Positions 9,901 to 16,652 of a stretch of 64,000 bases of DNA are shown here, one piece after another. The stretch's first letter is position 1. The number at the start of each line of letters is the position of its first letter. The DNA is from Gammaproteobacteria bacterium. GTDB lineage: Bacteria; Pseudomonadota; Gammaproteobacteria; Steroidobacterales; Steroidobacteraceae. The position numbers and the translations under genes were made by a program. The DNA is taken from assembly GCA_947469285.1 (NCBI GenBank), contig CANIOW010000003.1, positions 95,805-159,804 on the forward strand, read 5' to 3'. Below the pieces are notes generated by a model. It was not told the origin of the DNA. It saw nothing but the letters and a program-made list of their open reading frames with translations, and searched no databases.

Positions 9901-9987
9901 GAGTAGGGCCAAGGCCGCCGCTGACGCCAACAGCCGCCGCGCCACGTGGTGAGGAAGCCGCTGCTGCAGCGCCTGGAGCGTGTTCAT
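6982..9987 (-). CDS. Outer-membrane protein: HEXXH peptidase-like domain, beta-propeller and C-terminal barrel
   Basis: A 1001-residue exported protein. A signal peptide (about residues 15-38, ending PAPAQ) leads into a gluzincin-like domain (about 40-330) with HETLH at 135-139 and a downstream Glu189 in WYQEG, the pattern of MA-like zinc peptidases. A region at about 335-640 holds repeated TolB/WD-like propeller blades (SADGTKVYAAI, SPDGRYLFG). The last 350 residues alternate hydrophobic and polar strands and end in a beta-strand closing in FQVL, as in outer-membrane barrels. The start at 9987 was chosen over the in-frame start at 10059 because GGAAGG lies just upstream and the signal peptide then begins correctly. 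The stop overlaps prsW. The substrate is unknown; a processing or sensing role is inferred. Confidence 0.72.
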   Translation of the reverse strand: MNTLQALQQRLPHHVARRLLASAAALALLAVALPAPAQLKYIETKELKVVYYDPATAFLAPSAARSFLDALDADKALFGFQPDGQVNVLLSDFSDGSDATTTTAPRNQVFYEVSVPDEPYESLTPADNFTSTAAHETLHVVFNDGASAADRRFRSLFRGKVIPDAQHPESLLYYYLTSPRSTAPRWYQEGAAVFMETWQMGGTGRAWGGFDEMVFRGMVNEGVPFYDPLGLVSKGTEVDFRSGANAYLYGTRFMNYLALTYGPEKLLAWLTRKDGTQRYYADQFQQVYGLPLEQSWQNWVRFEHEFQQKNLAAAKEHPITPYQDVTQQLLGSVSRTFVSADGTKVYAAIKFPGQVSQLVAIARQNGKVTNLLEVKGPSGLRVASLAYDAANETLFFTSNNNTYRNLEALDLRTGKVSLLAAGARIGDLAFNAADRSLWGLRHNRGFAMLVRLPYPYREWKTVSVFRYPEAPSDLDVSADGTLVSVSVSRPGSTPTTRPVSEVRVMSVAALEKGDATPVHRLHLDGATPEGFVFSPDGRYLFGSSYYTGVSNIYRYELANEALEAVSNTAIGFFRPQVLTNDQLLVLRYSGTGFVPTVIDAKPTEDMSAITFLGEQVSSQHPVVQSWGISSTAPSSAYDARVIGKGDYRPLHELRLNYLIPGIAAYKNAKAVGFNAAFGDPMGLDWLKTDLSYSPGTAVRVKERLHFNADLHHGNWTTGVKWNAADFYDLFGPTKLAREGYSVYLNYDRPLVYDPPETLNFVVNLAYYGGLDALPGSQTIASPSHLSALDVGLVSVDTRSSEGAVDNEAGHSWSLMAHTLGARGDLTASISGQYDVGFSLPINHSSLWLRSGFSVSDGHVDSPLSNAYVGSFGNNYVDNAANGGAQRYRDMLSMPGFDIDALSGKTLVKTMLEWSLPPLRFDALGSPGAYLSWMRPEIFASTMVTNVQDANLRQHASNVGVQLDFQLQVMHRLPMMFSVGFARGFGGGGLGKNEFMISFQVL

Positions 9988-10084
9988 GTAGCCCTTCCCC
10001 CGGGTTGGTTTTTGTTGGCTGGCCACCACGGTGGCACAGACCAGCCACTGGATTTCCACCAGCAGCTTAGCCTAAAGCATGGCT

Positions 10085-10132
10085 AAAAAACCACAGCGAC
10101 CGGGGCGGCCTGAGACACGGGGCGCCGCCGGT
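10085..10132 (-). terminator. Candidate intrinsic terminator after the lipoprotein gene
   Basis: Read on the minus strand, an ACCGG/CCGGT stem continued by CGGC/GCCG with a two-base bulge is followed, after a short CGCTGTGG spacer, by a run of six T (10090-10085). This would end the lipoprotein transcript before the outer-membrane peptidase gene. The spacer before the T run is longer than ideal. Confidence 0.35.
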
Positions 10133-10142
10133 GGTAGGCACT

Positions 10143-10210
10143 GGCGGCTTGAGCCGCCGCGCATCAAAGCGCCACCCCAAAGCGCCAGCCAGAAGGCTGA
10201 CGCTGTGGGG
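10143..10210. repeat. Two hairpins in the lipoprotein/peptidase gap
   Basis: GGCGGC-TTGA-GCCGCC (10143-10158) is a perfect six-pair hairpin. Bases 10175-10190 and 10195-10210 pair in 14 of 16 positions around the loop AGAA. Neither has a T tract. They may be RNA-processing or mRNA-stabilising structures between the two genes. The rest of the 245-base gap (9988-10232) shows no gene. Confidence 0.4.
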
Positions 10211-10232
10211 GAGATCTAGACGACTAAATCGA

Positions 10233-10532
10233 TTATTTCCGGCCCTTCTTCCCGTTGCCGGCGGCGCCGCCAGCGGTTGCTACGGCAGCTGCACTGGAAG
10301 CGTCGACGTCAGCACCAGCCGTAGCAGCCTCGATGGCGGCGGCGTCCGTGGCCACGGCGGCATCGGCCGCTGCCGGCTCAGACGCATACGTGGTGGTGGT
10401 GTGGTCGGTAGCGCGCTTGGCGGCCATGATGGTGCCGGCGGCATCCTGGGAGGCAGAACCACCACCGCAGCCGGTGAGCAGAGCAAAAGTGCCACAGGCC
10501 ACCAAAGACATTGCAAGACTGGTCAACTTCAT
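10233..10532 (-). CDS. Small alanine-rich lipoprotein
   Basis: Predicted 99-residue lipoprotein with a signal ending in lipobox LLTGC (Cys22), then GGGS. The mature part of about 78 residues is very rich in Ala, Asp and Thr, without an evident fold, and ends in the basic tail NGKKGRK. A good ribosome site (AGGGGAAG) precedes the ATG. I do not recognise the family. It lies on the same strand between the anti-sigma and outer-membrane peptidase genes, so an envelope role linked to them is possible. Low sequence complexity limits any homology call, but the signal peptide, lipobox and ribosome site make it a credible gene. Confidence 0.7.
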   Translation of the reverse strand: MKLTSLAMSLVACGTFALLTGCGGGSASQDAAGTIMAAKRATDHTTTTYASEPAAADAAVATDAAAIEAATAGADVDASSAAAVATAGGAAGNGKKGRK

Positions 10533-10551
10533 GATCTTCCCCTTAATTTAA

Positions 10552-10565
10552 TGGGCATTTGCCCA
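10552..10565. promoter_or_regulatory. Inverted repeat in the lipoprotein leader
   Basis: TGGGCA-TT-TGCCCA is a perfect six-base inverted repeat about 20 bases upstream of the lipoprotein ATG. It could be an operator or a leader hairpin. The surrounding AT-rich stretch (10533-10643) is the only place for a promoter of this gene. Confidence 0.3.
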
Positions 10566-10643
10566 GTTTAACGAAACACAGAATATATCAGCCATTTCAA
10601 CAAGTACGTCAGACACCACAAAAAGTTGGTGGAATTTCGGTTT

Positions 10644-11390
10644 TTATTGGGCGCCTGCTGCCGGTGGCTGGGGCACCGGGCCTTTCAGGCTGGCCGTGCC
10701 GAGTTCCTGACCATTCACTAAAAACTGCAGGCGCACCGCACCCTCGCCCGCCGCAGACCCGGGTAAATGCACCGTAAAATGCTGGTAGCCCGTGGTTTTA
10801 GCCAGATGGTCCACCAGCAGCTCGCCGCCGGCGTGGTGCACCCTAATCTGCACCGCGGCACGGGCGGTCACGGCAAAATCGAGGCTCACACCAGCCGCCG
10901 TCTGGTAAGTAGCGACGCGGCCCTGGAGCCCAGCGAAGTCGAGGGCCACGCTGTCCAGCTGGCCTACCGACCGCTCAGCTTTCACCAAGGTGCCGGCCAG
11001 CTGGCTGCTGTCGGACAACGAGGCACTGTCCACCGGCAGCAACATTGACCCCGCGAACGCCAAGCCAGCCAGCGAGGCCGCCATGGCCCACACCGGCCAA
11101 CCCCCCGGCACCGCACGGCGCAAGCCGGCGGGTGTAAGACGCACCACCGTGGTCTGCCCCTGACGGACGGACGGCGGGGGCAAAGCCGCCAGGATGTCCG
11201 CGGCCAAACTGGCCGGCGGCGCTACCCGTTCCAGTCCGTCCAGCGACGCCGTCAGCTGCTTTAGATCCTGGTGCCACTGCGCCATTTCGGTATTTTCTGA
11301 CAGACACCGCGCCAGTTCGGCGCGCCCAGCCGCGTCGAGCTCACCGTCGAGCTCTGCGTGGAGGAGTTCAAAGTGCCGTGCGTCCATCAT
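10644..11390 (-). CDS. Single-pass anti-sigma factor
   Basis: Likely partner and inhibitor of the ECF sigma factor encoded immediately upstream (7-base gap). In 248 residues there is a cytoplasmic N-terminal helical domain (1-60, ELLHAELDGELDAAGRAEL, like RseA/ASD folds but without a clear His-Cys-Cys zinc site), a basic linker, one membrane helix at about 98-118 and a periplasmic domain of about 125 residues ending in a beta-rich segment (HFTVHLPGS, VRLQFLVNG). This layout lets envelope events control release of the sigma factor by proteolysis. Start choice between two adjacent ATGs (11390, 11387) is not resolved. Confidence 0.8.
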   Translation of the reverse strand: MMDARHFELLHAELDGELDAAGRAELARCLSENTEMAQWHQDLKQLTASLDGLERVAPPASLAADILAALPPPSVRQGQTTVVRLTPAGLRRAVPGGWPVWAMAASLAGLAFAGSMLLPVDSASLSDSSQLAGTLVKAERSVGQLDSVALDFAGLQGRVATYQTAAGVSLDFAVTARAAVQIRVHHAGGELLVDHLAKTTGYQHFTVHLPGSAAGEGAVRLQFLVNGQELGTASLKGPVPQPPAAGAQ

Positions 11391-11396
11391 GTAGGG

Positions 11397-11933
11397 TCAG
11401 CGTGTCCGTTCGTGGATCAGAAGTTCGCGCAGTTTTTGCCGCGCACTGTGCAGTCTCGATTTCACCGTCTTGTCCGGCACCTGCAGTACCTCGGCCATCT
11501 CCTCGTAACTCAGGTCCAGCACATGCCGCAAAATGACCACCTGCCGCTGTTCGCTCACCAGTCGCAACAAGGCGACGTTGATCGCCACTGCCGTCTGGCC
11601 GCCTGCCGTGGTCGCCTCGGGCCCTGGCGCGCCGTCGATCTCCGAGCCGGTGATCTCCGCATACTGCTTGCGCCTTCCCAGTGCCGTCAGCGCCTCATTC
11701 AAAGCGATGCGGTAGAGCCAGCTGAAGAAGCGGTACTGCGGATCAAAATCCTCTAAATGCTCAAAGGCTTTCAAAAAAGCGTTCTGGGCCACGTCTTTGG
11801 CGTCTTCCCGGTTCCCCAGCATGCGCAGGGCCGCGTTGTAGACGGGCAACTGATAGCGCAGAACCAACACGTCAAACGCCGCTCGGTCTCCCGCGCGACA
11901 GCGTTGCACCAGTTCTACGTCATCCGCTGACAT
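11397..11933 (-). CDS. ECF (RpoE-like) sigma factor
   Basis: RNA polymerase sigma-70 family, extracytoplasmic-function type, 178 residues. Region 2 (about 10-80) includes RAFDVLV-like and NREDAKDVAQNAFLKAFEH sequences, then FFSWLYRIALNEAL. Region 4 (about 118-170) has LSYEEMAEVLQVPDKTVKSR, the -35 recognition helix. The start at 11933 was chosen over 12086 because MSADDVELVQRCRAGD is the usual ECF beginning and the upstream extension is not sigma-like. GGAAG-ATA-CTTCC (11936-11948), an inverted repeat, holds the likely ribosome site and may fold. The anti-sigma gene follows directly. Confidence 0.9.
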   Translation of the reverse strand: MSADDVELVQRCRAGDRAAFDVLVLRYQLPVYNAALRMLGNREDAKDVAQNAFLKAFEHLEDFDPQYRFFSWLYRIALNEALTALGRRKQYAEITGSEIDGAPGPEATTAGGQTAVAINVALLRLVSEQRQVVILRHVLDLSYEEMAEVLQVPDKTVKSRLHSARQKLRELLIHERTR

Positions 11934-12100
11934 TAGGAAGTATCTTCCAGAGAGAGAAAAGTTGGTGTCATCGGGAAATCTAATACGCGATGCCCTGACG
12001 CAACTCTTCCGGTGCCTTACCCCAAGGGACTCTTTGGCCGATAATACGCCAAAATGTCCAGCCGTCATCTCACCGGCAAAGGTCACCCGTTCCCTTGGGC

Positions 12101-12122
12101 GCTAACGCCAGCTGGCGTTAGC
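12101..12122. repeat. Perfect 22-base palindrome before maiA
   Basis: Arms GCTAACGCCAG and CTGGCGTTAGC form an uninterrupted 22-base palindrome, and the right half partly repeats at once (GCTGGCGT at 12121-12128). It lies 26 bases upstream of the maiA ATG and about 170 bases upstream of the divergent sigma gene, where an operator would sit. Confidence 0.55.
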
Positions 12123-12148
12123 TGGCGTCAGACTTACCAGGAGTCCTC

Positions 12149-12796
12149 ATGATTTTCCACGGCTACTGGCGCAGCAGCGCTACCAATCGGGTGCGTATTG
12201 CGCTGCATTTAAAGGGCTTGGCGCACACTTATCAGGCCGTGGATCTGGTCGCCGAGGGAGGCGGGCAGTATTCACCGGCATTCCTGCAGCTGAACCCAGA
12301 GGGCCGCGTGCCGGCAGTCGAAGTGGGCGGCGAAGTCCTCACCCAGTCCAGCGCCATCCTCGAATGGCTGGAAGACACCTACCCCACCCCAGCGCTGCTG
12401 CCGGCGGATGCCTTCGGGCGCGCGCGTGTTCGGGCCTTGGCGCAGCTGCTGGTGGCCGATGTACAGCCGCTACAGAACCTGAGCGTAACGAACTACCTGC
12501 GCGATACGCTCCAGCTGGAGCCCGCGGCCATCAAAGCCTGGCTCGTGCACTGGATATCACGTGGCATGGCCGCCTTTGAGGCCCAGCTGGCGCGCGAAAG
12601 CGCCACCGGGCGCTTCTGTCATGGCGACACACCCACCCTGGCCGATGTCTGCTTGGTGCCGCAGTGCTATGCCTGCCGACGCTTTGGCGTGGACGTGGCC
12701 CAATACCCGACCATTGCCCGCATCGAGGCTGCCTGTCTGGCGCTGCCCGCCTTCCAACTGGCCGCCCCGGAACGGCAGAGCGACGCCCCCGGCTAG
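12149..12796 (+). CDS. maiA: Maleylacetoacetate isomerase (zeta-class GST)
   Basis: Glutathione-dependent cis-trans isomerase that converts maleylacetoacetate to fumarylacetoacetate in tyrosine/homogentisate breakdown. The 215-residue length and N-terminal thioredoxin-like domain with [15 protein letters not shown] match zeta GSTs (usual motif SSCSWRVRIAL; the Cys is replaced by Ala here). [11 protein letters not shown] and [12 protein letters not shown] are the glutathione-binding segments. The helical C-terminal domain ends near [12 protein letters not shown], typical of MaiA. GGAG lies six bases before the ATG. Its stop overlaps the convergent scoB stop in a shared CTAG. No homogentisate dioxygenase or fumarylacetoacetase is in the window. 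Confidence 0.88.
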   Translation: MIFHGYWRSSATNRVRIALHLKGLAHTYQAVDLVAEGGGQYSPAFLQLNPEGRVPAVEVGGEVLTQSSAILEWLEDTYPTPALLPADAFGRARVRALAQLLVADVQPLQNLSVTNYLRDTLQLEPAAIKAWLVHWISRGMAAFEAQLARESATGRFCHGDTPTLADVCLVPQCYACRRFGVDVAQYPTIARIEAACLALPAFQLAAPERQSDAPG

Positions 12797-13422
12797 CGGG
12801 CGATGGGCGCGCCGGTCTTGGCCTGCACTGCCTCGAAAGTGACGCCCGGCGCCAGCTCCACCAGCTTGAAGCCGGTCGGCGTCACCTCGAGCACGCACAG
12901 GTCGGTGATGATGCAGCTCACCACGCCCACGCCCGTCAGCGGCAGCGTGCAGCTTGGCAGCAGCTTGTGAACATCGCCCTTGGCGACATGCTCCATCAGC
13001 ACCACCACTTTCTTCACTCCGGCCACCAGATCCATGGCACCGCCCATGCCCTTGACCATCTTGCCGGGAATCATCCAGTTGGCCAGATCGCCGGTGGCCG
13101 AGACCTGCATGGCGCCGAGAATCGACAGGTTGATGTGGCCACCGCGGATCATGGCAAACGAGGCGGCGCCATCGAAGAAGGCGCTACCGGGAATGGTGGT
13201 GATGGTTTGCTTGCCGGCATTGATGAGATCGGCGTCCACTTCATCCGCCGTGGGAAACGGGCCGATGCCGAGCAGGCCGTTTTCGCTCTGCAGCCACACA
13301 TCCATGCCTTCGGGAATATGGTTCGCCACCAGTGTCGGTAGACCAATGCCGAGGTTCACGTAGTAGCCGTCGCGCAGTTCCTGCGCCGCGCGAGCCGCCA
13401 TCTCCTCGTGGTTCCAGGCCAT
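12793..13422 (-). CDS. scoB: 3-oxoacid CoA-transferase, subunit B
   Basis: Beta subunit (209 residues) of succinyl-CoA:3-ketoacid or acetate:acetoacetate CoA-transferase, which activates acetoacetate to acetoacetyl-CoA. The family signature [12 protein letters not shown] carries the catalytic glutamate near residue 47, and [23 protein letters not shown] and [16 protein letters not shown] regions are well conserved (each spans typical subunit-B core). It begins one base after scoA, so the two are cotranscribed. The exact acyl donor is not decided by sequence; with liu and maiA genes nearby, acetoacetate is the likely acceptor. Confidence 0.92.
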   Translation of the reverse strand: MAWNHEEMAARAAQELRDGYYVNLGIGLPTLVANHIPEGMDVWLQSENGLLGIGPFPTADEVDADLINAGKQTITTIPGSAFFDGAASFAMIRGGHINLSILGAMQVSATGDLANWMIPGKMVKGMGGAMDLVAGVKKVVVLMEHVAKGDVHKLLPSCTLPLTGVGVVSCIITDLCVLEVTPTGFKLVELAPGVTFEAVQAKTGAPIAR

Positions 13423-13423
13423 G

Positions 13424-14125
13424 TCAGGCGCTCCTCAGCGTGCGTTGCTCGATGCGCTTTTCCGGCGTGGCATTCACCACCAGGCGCTTCACATAGATAC
13501 CCGGCGTGTGAATCTGGTCCGGGTCGAGCTCCCCCACCGGCACCAGCAGCTCCACCTCGGCGACACAGACCTTGCCGGCCGTGGCCATCATCGGATTAAA
13601 GTTACGCGCCGTCTTGCGGTAGACAAGATTGCCCGCCGTGTCCGCCTTCCAGGCCTTCACCAGCGCCACGTCGGCGCGCAGGCCGCGCTCCATCACGTAC
13701 CACTCGCCATCGAACTGGCGTGTTTCCTTGCCTTCGGCCACCAGCGTGCCGTAACCGGTGCGCGTGAAGAACGCCGGAATGCCAGCGCCACCGGCGCGCA
13801 GTTTTTCGGCCAGTGTGCCCTGCGGCGTGAATTCCAGTTCGAGCTCTCCGCTCAGGTACTGCCGCTCAAACTCCTTGTTCTCCCCCACATAGCTGGAGAT
13901 CATCTTGCGAATCTGCCGGGTCTGCAGCAGCTGCCCAAGGCCGAAGCCATCGACGCCCGCATTGTTGGAGATGGCCGTGAGCTGCTTCACACCACTGTCG
14001 CGCAGCGCAGCGATCAAGGCCTCAGGGATGCCGCACAGGCCAAAACCACCGACCGCCAGCGTGATGCCGTCCTGGAGCAAGCCTTCAAGGGCCGCTGCCG
14101 CGCTCGGGTAGAGCTTATTGATCAT
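13424..14125 (-). CDS. scoA: 3-oxoacid CoA-transferase, subunit A
   Basis: Alpha subunit (233 residues) pairing with ScoB. The glycine-rich CoA-binding motif is seen as [15 protein letters not shown] near residues 22-38, followed by [12 protein letters not shown] and [17 protein letters not shown] segments characteristic of ScoA/AtoD proteins. The ATG at 14125 was chosen because [15 protein letters not shown] is the common family start; an in-frame start at 14188 would add 21 unrelated residues. AGGAG lies about 10 bases upstream. No dedicated regulator lies beside the pair; the 143-base gap to the next gene shows nothing more. Confidence 0.92.
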   Translation of the reverse strand: MINKLYPSAAAALEGLLQDGITLAVGGFGLCGIPEALIAALRDSGVKQLTAISNNAGVDGFGLGQLLQTRQIRKMISSYVGENKEFERQYLSGELELEFTPQGTLAEKLRAGGAGIPAFFTRTGYGTLVAEGKETRQFDGEWYVMERGLRADVALVKAWKADTAGNLVYRKTARNFNPMMATAGKVCVAEVELLVPVGELDPDQIHTPGIYVKRLVVNATPEKRIEQRTLRSA

Positions 14126-14268
14126 AGAACCAGATCTCCTGCCGCAACATGGCGGATAGACGGGAAGGCGCAGTGCATGACCCGCCAAACGCCCAGCGGC
14201 CAGTCATCGCCAGTGTGGATTATCTGCTGAACACGGTCTGCGGCATAGCCAACGCAAGCAATTAAGAC

Positions 14269-15483
14269 TCAAGCGCTGGGGGAGCGAACCTCCAGATGGC
14301 GGGCATTGGCCGCCGCCAGCAAACGGAAGGCGAAGGACACCCGGACATCCTTGGCCACGGTACGCCAGTAGCGTTCCGCCGCCGTGCGCGCCGCGCGTGG
14401 CACCGCGGCGCCGGGGGCTGGCAACGGCGCTGCCGGCAGCTCCCCGTCAGGCGTCGGCCAGTAGCCGCGCGGGAACACACCGCGCACCTGCACTACCTTC
14501 GCCTGCGGTGGTGCACGCCAGGTGAGGGACTTTGGCGCCGGCAGACCAGGCCACGGGGGCACCGGCAAGTGCGCCGCAGCGGCGGCAGCCGGCGCCACGG
14601 CGATCTGGTCCGTCTGCAGGTCCGCGCCGAGACAGGCGGCAAACGCCACCAGCCAGTGCAGCGACGCCGCCACGCCTGGGCCCAGCGCACTGTGGCGTGG
14701 CAGTTGTTGCAGCGCCTCGGCGAGGCCTGCCGGCAGCCCCGGATGGGCTGCCTGCAAGGTCCACCGGGCACGGCGCCCACACTCACCCACCCGGTCATCG
14801 CGTGACCAGTGCATGGCCCAACGGGTGGCCGTTCCAGCCAATGGCGCAGCGAGGGGCCGCAGCTCACAGTCCCCCACCGGCACTTGCGCTGCGCGCAGCA
14901 CACTCGCCGCGAGGTACTCCGCCACCGCCAGGTCACTCAGGCGCTCGGCGTGGAGCCCACTTGCCCTGTGGGGGGCAGCTTGCTGCCGATTGTCGGGGGT
15001 GGCCGGCGCGCGCTGTTGGCGATGCCCCAGGCCCAAACACCCAGGCAAATCGTGGGCGCCAGCCGCCAGCCAAGCGACGCAGTCCGTGGCCGCCGCTGGC
15101 ACCGGCTGACCGCTTTGCACGGCGTAGTCGCGCGCCATGGCCGCCACCCAAACCGGCAGTCCGTCCGTGACCGTGGGGGTGCCAAGAGCGGCGGGCGCAA
15201 ACGCCCACTGGGCTTTCACCAGCGCATGCAGCTCACCGAGCGCCTGCTCGGCCCCTTGCTCGTCGACACGCCATACCGGCACGGTGGCCGGCGCTGCCGC
15301 CAGCGCATACAGCGTCGACTTGCCATGGCCCAGCCGGCGCAAGTCCGGCAGCTCGAGCAGGGCGCGAGCCACCACGCGCGACAGGCTCGGCTGACTGATC
15401 CCCAGCTGCTGCTGCAACCACGGCGCGGCGCGGGCACCGTGGGCGTCTAGCAGCGCGTGCAGGTCGGTGGCAGAGGGCAGCAT
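14269..15483 (-). CDS. HipA/YjjJ-family protein with a degenerate kinase core
   Basis: A 404-residue protein with the layout of YjjJ (HipH). It has an N-terminal winged-helix segment (WLQQQLGISQPSLSRVV, then LGHGKSTLYAL), the HipA N-lobe (VWRVDEQGAEQALGELHAL), a C-lobe segment (LAVAEYLAASVLRAAQVPV) and the terminal ERYWRTVAKDVRVSFAF and LLAAANARHLEV stretch. The kinase centre is not conserved. Where HipA/YjjJ has an Asn-x-Asp-x-His-x-x-Asn catalytic loop, this protein reads FAACLGADLQTDQIAV, and the expected DGLPW...GFLGR segment is altered. Either a pseudokinase or a very divergent member. No antitoxin-like HTH gene is adjacent; its own HTH may serve for DNA binding. Confidence 0.6.
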   Translation of the reverse strand: MLPSATDLHALLDAHGARAAPWLQQQLGISQPSLSRVVARALLELPDLRRLGHGKSTLYALAAAPATVPVWRVDEQGAEQALGELHALVKAQWAFAPAALGTPTVTDGLPVWVAAMARDYAVQSGQPVPAAATDCVAWLAAGAHDLPGCLGLGHRQQRAPATPDNRQQAAPHRASGLHAERLSDLAVAEYLAASVLRAAQVPVGDCELRPLAAPLAGTATRWAMHWSRDDRVGECGRRARWTLQAAHPGLPAGLAEALQQLPRHSALGPGVAASLHWLVAFAACLGADLQTDQIAVAPAAAAAAHLPVPPWPGLPAPKSLTWRAPPQAKVVQVRGVFPRGYWPTPDGELPAAPLPAPGAAVPRAARTAAERYWRTVAKDVRVSFAFRLLAAANARHLEVRSPSA

Positions 15484-15531
15484 CGGCCACAGTATGAATG
15501 GAAAAAGGAGTGCTAGTGGAATGAGATACGA

Positions 15532-16638
15532 TTAAACCAACGAGCTGCCTGCCAGTTCGTCGAGGCGCACCACACGACAACGCGGCAAGGGGTGATGGTC
15601 CGCCCTCACCCAGCGCAGCAGCAAGGTGCCGCAGTGGTGGCCCGCGGTAGTCAGGAAGTTGCCAACCCCCACATCGCGCGCAGCGATCACCACCGTCACT
15701 GAACCATCGGTGTTGTAGCGCGCGCTGTGCTTGTTCACATGCGCCGGCTGGTAGCGATAGTCCAGCGACTCCATCCAGTAGTTGTCGAGCTGGAGATTCC
15801 AATGGACGCAGTCGGGCACCACGGTGTCGATCACCAGCGCCTCGTCCGGCGCCAGTTCCCAGTAACCGTGGAGGTAATAAATAGCCGGGTCACCGCCAGC
15901 CCGCTGGTAGCGCTGCTGGTCCTGGGGCTCCAGCCGATTGGGTGCCGCGCGAAATAGCAGGCTCCAGTCGGCGAAGGTTTTGGCGGTGCCATTCACAAAG
16001 GCAGCGACCGCCTGCAGGCGCCGGTCCAGCACCTCGGCCGACAGGGGTGCTGGCCACCCCGTGGCATCCAGACACTCGATCGACAACTCCGCCGGGCGCT
16101 CGGCCTTACGGTCCAGAAACGTCTGCCGGACGATGACAAAGTTGGTGTCTGGCGTCATCGGCAGCCAGTTGGCATGGCGGCGTTCACCACCGAGATAGAT
16201 TTCAAACGAACCGTCGGCGTTGTACACCAACTGCTCGGCGTCCAGCGCGCCCGTTTCCAGCATGGTGCCGTCGATGGCATAGCGGTTAACGCGGCTGGCG
16301 AAGGACAGATAGTGGACTGTGCCGCGCGTGCCGGTCAGGCGGTATTCGCGGGCCCCATCGACCGTGGCATTGAGGTACAAGTTGTCCGGATTGTCGGCGC
16401 CAATCTTCGCCGTGGCGTGCGAGGCGCTGTAAAAGGCCGGAAACTGCGGGTCGGCGCACTCCAGCAACATCTCAAGGCCAATCCGCGTCAGACGGCTGAG
16501 GTAGCGCCAGCCCTCCGCCCGGTCAATTTCAGTGGCCGGTGCCTCCGGCCGAAGGATGACCTCCCCCGCCGCTTTCAGGCGGTCGCAGAACTCGGCCCAA
16601 CTGGCCCCCGACAGCACACGGTCCATGGAATCTGACAT
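15532..16638 (-). CDS. DUF1214-domain protein
   Basis: A 368-residue cytoplasmic protein without signal peptide, ending in a DUF1214-like region (about 240-360, with YYLHGYWELAPDEALVID, HWNLQLDNYWMESLDY and NTDGSVTVVIAARD). Its enzymatic role is not known; relatives often sit beside short-chain dehydrogenases and sulfotransferases in steroid- or terpenoid-degrading bacteria. The ATG at 16638 has GGGGGAAG a few bases upstream and was chosen over an in-frame start at 16680, which would overlap the SDR gene. The 14-base gap to the SDR stop suggests cotranscription. Confidence 0.75.
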   Translation of the reverse strand: MSDSMDRVLSGASWAEFCDRLKAAGEVILRPEAPATEIDRAEGWRYLSRLTRIGLEMLLECADPQFPAFYSASHATAKIGADNPDNLYLNATVDGAREYRLTGTRGTVHYLSFASRVNRYAIDGTMLETGALDAEQLVYNADGSFEIYLGGERRHANWLPMTPDTNFVIVRQTFLDRKAERPAELSIECLDATGWPAPLSAEVLDRRLQAVAAFVNGTAKTFADWSLLFRAAPNRLEPQDQQRYQRAGGDPAIYYLHGYWELAPDEALVIDTVVPDCVHWNLQLDNYWMESLDYRYQPAHVNKHSARYNTDGSVTVVIAARDVGVGNFLTTAGHHCGTLLLRWVRADHHPLPRCRVVRLDELAGSSLV

Positions 16639-16652
16639 TGTTCTTCCCCCAG

